DNA of 64,000 nucleotides. Source: Rhynchopus euleeides. Its lineage: Eukaryota; Euglenozoa; Diplonemea; Diplonemida; Diplonemidae. The notes beneath the pieces are model-generated. The model did no database searches, was not told where the DNA came from, and saw only the letters and a list, made by a program, of their open reading frames with translations. The stretch lies in NCBI GenBank assembly GCA_963210315.1, contig OY723252.1:620001-684000 (forward strand), read 5' to 3'. A program made the position numbers and the translations under genes. This document shows, in pieces, positions 54,728 through 64,000 of this stretch. Position 1 is the stretch's first letter, and every line of letters starts with the position of its first letter.

Positions 54728-56699
54728 CCTGTCACAAACCCGATTTTTTTGATTTTCGGTCAAAAACTCCACCAAAATGGGCGTACCTGGCCAGAAATCC
54801 AGTGGGGGATCACTGAAAAACCCCGAGAAAATAGCGGGCACCCTCGAGAAAGTCGATCCATTCGAATTACTTGGCATTTTTAAATTTTTCCTGAAAAATG
54901 GCCGAAAACATGTAACAAAAATGTAACAAATTTGGGCCAAATTGCAACACTTATCAAAAACCCATCTGAGTGCCCAGAATACCATCTAAACACCCCAAAA
55001 CCGCAAAAATACCCCTCCAGTGAGGTATCCGGGTGGAAAAAAATGGGTGCTGCACCTTCTTGGGGCCTACCTTAGGATCCCAGTCGAAAATTCCTGGCCG
55101 AACCCCCATAAAACCCCTATTTTCCCCCTCTTTTTCAGCTTTTTCCAGACCCGCGAACCCAAAAACTACCACCCAGAGGGCCACAGAAGCCCCCAAAACC
55201 ACCCAGGAGTCATAGATATGTCCTAAAAAGGGTCGGGGAAATCGGTTTCGACCACTTTAGAGGTCAATTTTGACCCAGGATGCCGAATTTTCCTGATGCA
55301 ACACTTATGCAACACTTAGCGTTGCACAAACGGGTCAAACGCAACACTTTTTCGGGATGGCTCTGGGTGCCCAGAGCACCATCTCAACACCCCAAAACCA
55401 CGGAAACCTCACTCCAGTGAGGTATCCGGGTGAGAAAAAGTGGGTTTTGCCCCCTTTTGAGGTCAACCTTGGGGTTTTAGTGGGTGTTGAGTCAGGAACC
55501 CCCCCAAAACACCCCAAAGTACCCTGCTGGAGGCACTCAAAACCACCCACACCAGCATATACCCCGCAAACCCCAATGGGAGCGGCAGAGCGAAAGTCTT
55601 GTATCGTCAAGAGGTGGTAACGTCATATTCTTTGGAGAGAGTCATGGTTGGATGCACACTGGGACATCGGGGATCTTCTCCGAGTCAAGTTGAAGTTGTA
55701 GCTGGGAAGGCGTGTGTTCACCTGAGGACACCCACAGAGCTGTGGGGGGGGTCTTCTCACCGAGTCACTATGAGTCTGAGACAACCAACTCGGATCTCGC
55801 GACAAGTGTCCTTGTTACCTCCTGGCGACACAAGACTTTCACTCTGCCGCCCCTACTAGGGTTCGTGGGGTCGACGTTGGCATGTGTGGTTTTGAGTGCC
55901 TCCAGCAGGGTACTTTGGGGTGTTTTGGGGGGGTCCCTGGCTCAACGCCCACCGGAATCTCGAAGGTGACCTCAAAGGGGTGCAAAACCCATTCTTTCTC
56001 ACCCGGATACCTCACTGGAGTGAGGTTTCCATGGTTTTGGGGTGCTTAGATGGTGCTCTGGGCACCCAGATCCATCCCGAAAAAGTGTTGCATTTGACCC
56101 ACTTGTGCAACGCTAAGTGTTGCAAAAGTGTTGCATCAGGAAATTTCGGGAGTCTGGGTCAAAATTGGCCACCAAAGTGGTCGCCCCTGGTTTTTCTGGC
56201 CCCTTTTAGGACATATCTGTGACTCCTGGGGGTTTTTGGGGGGCTTCTGTGGCCCTCTGGGTGGTATCTTTTGGGTCCGCGAGTCTGGAAAATGCTGAAA
56301 AAGAGGGGAAACCCAGGGGGCTGATGGGGGTTAGGCCAGGAAATCCCGGCTGGGACACAAAGTTTGGTCTCAAAAAGGTGCAAACCCTGTTTTTCCCCAC
56401 CCGGATACCTCACTGGAGGGGTATTTTTGCGGTTTTGGGGTGTTTAGGTGGTATTCTGAGCGCTCAGATGGGGTTTTGATAAGTGTTGCAATTTGGCCTA
56501 AAAGTGCACATTTTCATGTCACATGTTCGGCCATTTTTCAGGGAAAAATGCCAGGTAATCCGAATGGATCGACTTTCTCGAGGGTGTCCGCTATTTTCTC
56601 GGGTTTTTTCAGTGATCCCCCACTGGATTTCTGGCCAGGTACGCCCATTTTGATGGAGTTTTTGACCGAAAATCAAAAAAATCGGGTTCCGTGACAGGA
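54728..56699. mobile_element. ~2-kb imperfect palindrome (foldback element)
   Basis: The left arm, about 54728-55550, and right arm, about 55886-56699, are inverted and diverged copies. Matching landmarks are the outer CCTGTCAC...CCCGATTTTTTTGATTTTCGGTC, CTCGAGAAAGTCGATCCATTCG, CATCTGAGTGCCCAGAATACC, GAGGTATCCGGGTG (twice per arm) and AACACTTAGCGTTGCAC. The central 335 bp is unpaired and has no gene. The repeated GAGGTATCCGGGTG shows each arm contains an internal duplication. No transposase. Confidence 0.8.
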
Positions 56700-57276
56700 A
56701 AAACGGGCCTCGTGGACCCCCCTAGGGGGGGGGGGGGCAGGGGCAGGGCGCTCCGAAGGAGGCAGACGACGCGACGGCGAAGGGCGCGGCGAAAACTCTG
56801 GACGCGAAAGGCGCCACGAAGGGGGGGACTGGGCAGCGGAGCCCCATGCCCTCCTGCTGCAGGAGGGGAAGGCGCGCCACCGGGTGCGCCTGGCCGCGCC
56901 GTCTGAGCGCCTGTCGCAGCACCGCGCCAGCGGCCGACCCCCTTCCTGAACGGGCCTCGGAACGCCTCTAGCCCCTCTAGCCCCTCCTGGGGTGTGCTGG
57001 GTGTGTATACATGTGTATGTGGCACTGCCAAGCCCTTATAGATTCGGCATATCGGGAGGGCCATCGCTCCAGAAGCGCAGGAGAAGCGAGAGAAGGCGAT
57101 CCGGCCTCGCTCGATAACTGGACTGCAAAGTGGCACAGTTTGACACACACAGTGGCACAGGGCGGAGGGCCCCACCGACAATCGACATAATATTTGGGTT
57201 CGATCTGGCCCCACCGCGTGAAATCTGGGGGCACCTGTGCTGTCTGCCGCCCCCCGCAGTGTAGAGTGCGGCATAC

Positions 57277-58663
57277 GTTCTCCGCTTCAAGGCACAGCAG
57301 AAGGTCGAACGGGAGCCGCGATGAGGCGGCCTCGTCCGCAGTGCTCACGTGCTTCCGTTGGAGTCGGAATTTTTGTTGCTCCCTGAAGATGGTGTGGTGA
57401 GGAGTGGGTGGGGAGAAGAAGGCGCTTCGGGCACCGTGAGCCCGCCCACCCGCCCGCCCCCCGAGCCCAAGCAGATAGAATAGAGGGATTTGTCCACTCT
57501 GAGATGATGCCGCTGGGCCCGGGTTTGTTGGTGCGCACGAGCGGCAGTGTGTTGTGGGTGGGTTTTGTGTTGATCTCTCAAAAAATCACCGCGAGACCCC
57601 ACTGACCCTGTTCGCTGCAACAAGCGAAAGCTTGTTCTTTCTGGGCAACAAAACAAAAGTGACACAACCAGCATGAAACCAAAAAAAATCCAAACCTGTG
57701 GTTCTTCCGCAATGCAGCCTGCTGCTTCTGCCGCATCTGGCACTCCTCAGCCGTCAGCTGAGAGTTTGCAAAAGCCTTCTGCAGTATGGACGCCTTCAGC
57801 GCAGGGTTAATCAGAGTCCCATCCAGGTGCACCTCCGTCACGTTTGCGTTGTTGCGCACCAGCGAGTTGAGCTGCTTCGCCCCGCTCTGGGAGATCGGAT
57901 TCGACGAGAGGTCCAGCTTCACCAGCGACATCGCCCCGTCGACCGCCCCGCAGATCTCGATGGCGCAGCTGTTGTCGAGGAAGTTGTCGGCAAAGCTGAG
58001 CACCCGCAGCTCGGGGCAGCAACGCGCCACATCGAGCACCGGACGCAGCCCCAGCCGCCCCACGAAGTTAAGGCTCAGGTCGATCTCGGTTAGGTACACC
58101 CCAGCTTCTGAAGGGAGCTGTGTTTTGCAGGATGGTTGGTGTGCTGTGCTGTGCTGTGCTGCAATAAAAATTGAACCCGCCAAACGGGCCGAATGAGGTG
58201 TGGCAATTCAACGCAACAACTGCAGCAGACCATGTTCAACAAGCGGGTGTTCTTCCTGCAGGAGTGCGATTCGCAACTCATCGCGTAGACATCTCTCAGC
58301 GCCTTGCCGACATGCTCAGCCTTCGGCCCAGAATGGGTGTACTCTGTGGGGCGGTGTTGGTTTGGCCACCCAGAAGGGCACACGAGACAGGCGGGCTTTG
58401 CGCACAAAGATCAAGAAAAGCCCATATCACAACACAACAACGTTTTCTGAATGTGCGTAGCTCACACGCGAGAAGGAATCGCATTGCCCATACACCCTGG
58501 CAGTGCCCTCAAGACCCGACATACCCAACGGATCGGCGTGCACATAGGGGTTGAAGTCTGGGAGATGTGCAGTGCGGGCAGACCCCTGCAGTGCCCGCCT
58601 GCCACACTTCGGTGACGATTCCTCCCCACCTTCCGGCACATCCTGCGACTTCACAGCCTCCAT
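57277..58663 (-). CDS. Leucine-rich-repeat protein, three exons, 3' end not found
   Basis: Reconstructed join on the minus strand: 58663-58525, 58107-57696, 57382-57277. ATG at 58663; donors GTATGT, GTTTGG and GTATGC; acceptors CAG; phases 1 and 2 match across both introns. The product so far is about 219 aa. Ribonuclease-inhibitor-type LRRs span exon 2 (LTEIDLSLNFVGRLGLRPVL, LRVLSFADNFLDNSCAIEIC, LVKLDLSSNPISQSGAKQLN, VTEVHLDGTLINPAL), then a basic, Gln-rich segment and exon 3 ending in LLLCLEAEN before a GTATGC donor. Further 3' exons were not recognised below 57277. LRRs of this kind bind proteins; in flagellates many are axonemal or centriolar, but the partner here is unknown. Confidence 0.7.
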
Positions 58664-61475
58664 CGCGCCGCTCTATGGAGGGATGGGAAGGCTTTCTTTG
58701 AGACGCCGAGGGCACTCCGTCTGGGCAGCCACCCAAACCTGGCTGGGAGGGTCACGTCCCCGTCCTAATTTTTTCAGATGTGTTTCTCTCCAGATGATTT
58801 TTTTCCCCTCTTCTCCCAGAGCAGCGCACCCCCAGAGAGGGGAGGCGCCCTACACAGCACCGAGAGGGACAGCGGCTGAAACCACCCCTGTTTACCCAAA
58901 AAAAACCCTCCCCGCCAGGCCGCTTTCGCAAAGGGTGGTGATTCGGGGGGGATGGCTGGAGAGGCTCGGTGTGCTTCCGCAACACGCAGCGGCGCAGCAA
59001 AAGCCGGTGCGCACCGGCCGGGCAGGCCGGCTGGATGGTCTCTGCCCCTGCCCAGCACGGCAGGGTGTGCGCGGGTGTGATTTGAAAACCCGAGAGAGTT
59101 TGCGCGTTCCTCCTGAGGGGGGGGTGCGGGAGGGCGGGTGGGCGGTGGTGTTAGGGGTGGTGTAAAAAAGAAGGGCCGCCGGTATCCCGTGCGTGGCCCT
59201 CCCTTACAGGCCTGGGCGGGGAACGAGCCCTTTTTCCAGGTTTTTTGGGTCGGGGAACCAGGTTTTTTCTAAGAATTTTTACAAGGGATTTTTTGCTCGC
59301 CCCCCCACAGTTTCCAGGCGCGTGCCCGTCAGGCGGGACTTTTTCTCTGATTTCTCTCCGCGTCATCATTGACAGCTCTCGAGTGATGCCCAGAGATGCT
59401 TGCGGCAGAGAGTGCCCCTCATGCGCGTTACAGCTGAAAATGAATGAGGATCATCTGGCACTCGTTCTCATCGGGGGTTGTGCTCCGCAGGGACTCAATA
59501 CACCTTGGCACTCTCGCAGGGCTGGACATGCCAGCAGCTGGAGGACAGTTACAAAGCTGCCACTCCCCGACGCTGGCCCTGCTGGCCCCTTCAGGTCTGA
59601 AAGCCCAAAAGCTCCCGGGGATTTTTGCAGTGGTGCGCACCATATTCAGCGCAGTAGGGTGATCTCTCCGATTTTCCAAAACTGCTGGTTTACTGGTTTG
59701 GGGAACGGTCGTCGGCAGACCGTTGAAATGCCCGTGTTAGCAAGGCACACTCACGTTTCAGGTAGCGTGTCGCGTGTCACGCATGTCGCGAACGCGGCAA
59801 GTGTACCTCCCAGGTGGGGAAGCCCGACCTCCTGTCCGATGTCAGTCAGGCTTCGAAGAAGCGCTTCATGGATGCGGCGCTGACCTCCTACGCTGCACTG
59901 TACCCAGGGAAGTGAGATAGATGGACGGGCACACGCTACATGGGGGGTCTGGGGGGCGGAGCCCCCCAGCCGCCGGAGGCCACGGTAGCGAACATCTGTT
60001 CGTGTGGGCGTACAGATTCTGTGCGAGTTGGCTGCGTCCTCAGAGGCGACTGGAGTGGTTGGACCCCGACCTGATGGGATTCGAAGGACTTGAGTACGAG
60101 ACGTACGCCACAGGGGGGTCTGGGGGGCGGAGCCCCCCAGCCGCCGGAGGCCACGGTAGTGAACGTCTGGCTCTCCAGTTGGCCAGCAAGGCGAACGGTA
60201 CGTGGGACAGACTTCCCTTCCATCCTTGTGCGCGCCCTGTCGACTGGGGAAAACTTAGAAAAGGTTTTTTCCTCTGCGAAACAACCTTAGAAAAAAATCC
60301 CCTAACAAAATTCTTAGAAAAAAACTTTTTTCCCCTTACAAAAATTCTTAGAAAAAAAGTTCAGAATCCTGAAAGTGGGGAACAAGCCCCCCAGTTAGGA
60401 ACAGCCCTGCTCCCTTAGTCCTACCTTTTTTTTTTGGATGTTTTGATCAGGGTATAAGATAGGAGGGTGTCCTAAATTTAGGAAATTTTTGAAAAATTTG
60501 GAAAAATTTGGGGGATTTTTTGAAAAAATGGCGAAAAAAAGGGTGTGGGGAGTTGGGTCCAGTTTAGCAAAGTCCGTGTATTTGGACGCGGCCCCTCATA
60601 TAAGGAAGCCGCGTCTCAGGTGCAGGATGTGGGGTGTTGTCGATTTTTCAGGGTTCGACATTCTCGGGCTGGACGGAGAGAAACGGTGGGTGCAACTCTG
60701 ATCAGAAAAAACTTCAACCGAAAAAACGGGGTGTAGCTCCCTGACTGACGAGCAGCGGGAGGTGGCGAAGAGAAGCTCCTCATGCGTGGCGGCCTCCCTC
60801 GTTCGCGGCGGGAGAGGCATCCGGGGGTACGAGAGCGGCACCCGCCTGAGTTCTTTATGGAACCCACAAACCTGGGTGGTAGCCGGCCTCACGGATGTGA
60901 GGTTGGAAATGCTCCGGGAGACAGCCGATGGCGACTCAACGCCACAGGCTATCGTTGCCGGCTTGGTGCCCATATGGTGCAAGATGAGCGGCGGAATCCG
61001 CGAACTTCGGGAACTATCAGGTAGTTTGAACGCTGAAGACTGCCCCGCCAGGCTGAATGGGAGTCACAACGCGATGAGGAACAAGGATCAGCAGCGCCTT
61101 TTCCGGCAAACACAGGGCAGCTCTCCCTGAGCAGCTGGGAATGAAACGGGACGGAACTAACGAGCAGCAGCGAAAATGTTGCAGAGCACCAGTAACCACA
61201 ACGAGTCCATGACACAAGTGGAACTGCAGACACGGGGCAGCCAAGAAACGGACGCAGTCGCAGGAGACCACCTCCACTGTCAGAACGAGCAGAACTGAGA
61301 GACACTCAATGGGATGGAGCGGAATCACTGTAACGGGGACACACTGATGGCACACAGTACAGACGGACAGAAGTCAGAGTGAAACGGTTGTACAAAGGGC
61401 TCGGCTTCACCGACGTCCTTAGTACAGAGTGAAACGACGACGCCGCCGAAGGCGCCCAATCCGCCGCCCGAAGGG
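58664..61475. other. Intergenic with GC-hairpin repeats
   Basis: No gene recognised. Contains two hairpin units (59940-59999, 60113-60168; 171-bp spacing), repeated CTTAGAAAAAA blocks at 60254-60360, and palindromic GCCGCCGAAGGCG and CCGCCGCCCGAAGGGCGGCGG just before the satellite. Frames are compositionally biased. Confidence 0.5.
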
Positions 61476-63836
61476 CGGCGGAAAAATTTTTGGGGTGTTT
61501 TTGGGTGAAAAACCGGGCAACCTGGGCCCTTTGGGACCACATAGGCCAGGAAAGGCCAAAATTTTCGATTTTTTTCGGAAATTTTTCGGTTTTTCAGAGT
61601 GTGGCAGTCCGCAGATACAGATTTTCGGGTCAGAAAAAAATTTTTTTTTTCGACCCAAAAAAATCGGATTTTTTCGGGGAGGGTCTCCGGTGGCCCCCCC
61701 TGGATTTCCTGATTTTTCCCGATTTTTCCTGATTTTCGGATTTTGCTCGAAATTTGCCCTTGTGTCAACCAGTGGCAAAATTTTCGGAAAATCGGGAAAA
61801 ATCAGGAAAATCCGGAGAACCGGACACCCTCCTAGATTCTGGGGGGGTGAAACGGCGGAAAAATTTTTGGGGTGTTTTTGGGTGAAAAACCGGGCAACCT
61901 GGGCCCTTTGGGACCACATAGGCCAGGAAAGGCCAAAATTTTCGATTTTTTTCGGAAATTTTTCGGTTTTTCAGAGTGTGGCAGTCCGCAGATACAGATT
62001 TTCGGGTCAGAAAAAAATTTTTTTTTTCGACCCAAAAAAATCGGATTTTTTCGGGGAGGGTCTCCGGTGGCCCCCCCTGGATTTCCTGATTTTTCCCGAT
62101 TTTTCCTGATTTTCGGATTTTGCTCGAAATTTGCCCTTGTGTCAACCAGTGGCAAAATTTTCGGAAAATCGGGAAAAATCAGGAAAATCCGGAGAACCGG
62201 ACACCCTCCTAGATTCTGGGGGGGTGAAACGGCGGAAAAATTTTTGGGGTGTTTTTGGGTGAAAAACCGGGCAACCTGGGCCCTTTGGGACCACATAGGC
62301 CAGGAAAGGCCAAAATTTTCGATTTTTTTCGGAAATTTTTCGGTTTTTCAGAGTGTGGCAGTCCGCAGATACAGATTTTCGGGTCAGAAAAAAATTTTTT
62401 TTTTCGACCCAAAAAAATCGGATTTTTTCGGGGAGGGTCTCCGGTGGCCCCCCCTGGATTTCCTGATTTTTCCCGATTTTTCCTGATTTTCGGATTTTGC
62501 TCGAAATTTGCCCTTGTGTCAACCAGTGGCAAAATTTTCGGAAAATCGGGAAAAATCAGGAAAATCCGGAGAACCGGACACCCTCCTAGATTCTGGGGGG
62601 GTGAAACGGCGGAAAAATTTTTGGGGTGTTTTTGGGTGAAAAACCGGGCAACCTGGGCCCTTTGGGACCACATAGGCCAGGAAAGGCCAAAATTTTCGAT
62701 TTTTTTCGGAAATTTTTCGGTTTTTCAGAGTGTGGCAGTCCGCAGATACAGATTTTCGGGTCAGAAAAAAATTTTTTTTTTCGACCCAAAAAAATCGGAT
62801 TTTTTCGGGGAGGGTCTCCGGTGGCCCCCCCTGGATTTCCTGATTTTTCCCGATTTTTCCTGATTTTCGGATTTTGCTCGAAATTTGCCCTTGTGTCAAC
62901 CAGTGGCAAAATTTTCGGAAAATCGGGAAAAATCAGGAAAATCCGGAGAACCGGACACCCTCCTAGATTCTGGGGGGGTGAAACGGCGGAAAAATTTTTG
63001 GGGTGTTTTTGGGTGAAAAACCGGGCAACCTGGGCCCTTTGGGACCACATAGGCCAGGAAAGGCCAAAATTTTCGATTTTTTTCGGAAATTTTTCGGTTT
63101 TTCAGAGTGTGGCAGTCCGCAGATACAGATTTTCGGGTCAGAAAAAAATTTTTTTTTTCGACCCAAAAAAATCGGATTTTTTCGGGGAGGGTCTCCGGTG
63201 GCCCCCCCTGGATTTCCTGATTTTTCCCGATTTTTCCTGATTTTCGGATTTTGCTCGAAATTTGCCCTTGTGTCAACCAGTGGCAAAATTTTCGGAAAAT
63301 CGGGAAAAATCAGGAAAATCCGGAGAACCGGACACCCTCCTAGATTCTGGGGGGGTGAAACGGCGGAAAAATTTTTGGGGTGTTTTTGGGTGAAAAACCG
63401 GGCAACCTGGGCCCTTTGGGACCACATAGGCCAGGAAAGGCCAAAATTTTCGATTTTTTTCGGAAATTTTTCGGTTTTTCAGAGTGTGGCAGTCCGCAGA
63501 TACAGATTTTCGGGTCAGAAAAAAATTTTTTTTTTCGACCCAAAAAAATCGGATTTTTTCGGGGAGGGTCTCCGGTGGCCCCCCCTGGATTTCCTGATTT
63601 TTCCCGATTTTTCCTGATTTTCGGATTTTGCTCGAAATTTGCCCTTGTGTCAACCAGTGGCAAAATTTTCGGAAAATCGGGAAAAATCAGGAAAATCCGG
63701 AGAACCGGACACCCTCCTAGATTCTGGGGGGGTGAAACGGCGGAAAAATTTTTGGGGTGTTTTTGGGTGAAAAACCGGGCAACCTGGGCCCTTTGGGACC
63801 ACATAGGCCAGGAAAGGCCAAAATTTTCGATTTTTT
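61476..63836. repeat. 377-bp satellite, 6.3 near-identical tandem copies
   Basis: Units start at 61476, 61853, 62230, 62607, 62984, 63361 and 63738 (partial). No differences were seen by eye between internal units. Each contains CGGCGGAAAAATTTTTGGGG, GGGACCACATAGGCCAGGAA, GTGGCAGTCCGCAGATACAG and GGCAAAATTTTCGGAAAATC. Because 377 is not a multiple of three and both strands give open frames of similar size, the frames are shadows. Confidence 0.95.
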
Positions 63837-64000
63837 GAACGATTTTTGAACGATTTTTGGCCGTGCTCGTAGCATTCCCCGTTGAGGGGGTCGCTATTTC
63901 GTGTTCTCCTGGCCGCACGGAGGCATTGCCTTACGTCGCCTCTTCCTCTTTTCCTTTGGTGGTGTGTTGGTCTGGCACAGAGGGCGGGACCGTGCTGATA
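63837..64000 (-). mobile_element. Retroelement 3' module inserted in the satellite (runs off the window)
   Basis: The satellite unit is cut after CGATTTTTT and continues GAACGATTTTTGAACGATTTTTGGCCGTGCTCG, the tail and 3' module seen at 43939 and 25652. Over the visible 164 bp it is nearly identical to the 43939 copy and more diverged from 25652. The 5' part lies beyond the window. Confidence 0.75.

Noticed and set aside
56609..57274. Continuation of the LRR gene in the 56609-57274 minus frame
   Set aside because: The frame crosses the GTATGC donor without a suitable acceptor I can defend, and the sequence is Pro/Arg/Ala biased.
61476..63836. CRISPR-like array
   Set aside because: Whole 377-bp units repeat without variable spacers; it is a satellite. 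The 90-bp repeats at 12790 likewise have no spacers and are coding.
61429..63838. Series of ~204-aa and ~154-aa frames in the 377-bp array
   Set aside because: They exist on both strands, shift frame each unit because 377 is not divisible by three, and encode Phe/Lys/Gly-biased sequence.

Overview
The window looks like nuclear DNA of a GC-rich, flagellated protist, most likely a euglenozoan of the diplonemid type; this is an inference. Three observations support it. Every gene I can support (nine loci over about 53 kb, including the retroelement) lies on the minus strand, as in polycistronic directional clusters. The retroelement has the order gag - tyrosine recombinase - RT/RNase H, known from the trypanosomatid VIPER/TATE group. 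Real spliceosomal introns with a recurrent GTATGC donor are present, which argues against kinetoplastids. Very long G/C homopolymers, CA repeats and many nonautonomous elements fill the space between genes. No rRNA, tRNA, CRISPR or prokaryotic signal was found.

Layout. 1-5641: low-complexity sequence with small terminal-inverted-repeat elements and a GC-hairpin repeat. 5642-8104: intronless RING-H2 / EF-hand-like / MIB-KEG-repeat / RanBP2-finger protein, a probable E3 ubiquitin ligase. 9624-14885: complete-looking VIPER-like tyrosine-recombinase retrotransposon between 188-bp direct repeats. 16385-17062: PDX2/PdxT glutaminase of vitamin B6 synthesis. 18638-36521: array of four genes joining an N-terminal ubiquitin-like domain to DUF4116 repeats. 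Two are intact (18638-20806, 22386-24467), one is truncated (30252-30957), and one is broken by two insertions with 18-19 bp target duplications (33951-36521). Between copies 2 and 3 sits a nested pile of elements (25652-29840) flanked by a 14-bp direct repeat.

38869-52565: one 13.7-kb gene that I reconstruct from seven phase-0 exons. It begins with 21 tandem ~70-residue SH3/Tudor-like repeats, continues into a DZIP1/Iguana-like domain with one C2H2 finger, then coiled coil, three ~90-residue W/ITD repeats, a 22nd repeat and an Ala/Pro/Lys-Ser tail (about 3048 aa). DZIP1 proteins act at the basal body and ciliary transition zone. 52566-57270: satellites, a GTCGAC-rich inverted array and a ~2-kb palindrome. 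57277-58663: three exons of a leucine-rich-repeat gene, incomplete at its 3' end. 61476-63836: 377-bp satellite, 6.3 near-identical copies, interrupted at the window edge by a retroelement whose 3' module is also found at 25652 and 43939.

The genes do not form an obvious pathway. Two themes recur: ubiquitin-related proteins (the RING protein and the Ub-like/DUF4116 family) and large proteins built from repeated SH3-like modules. The RING protein and the DZIP1-like protein both show the latter.
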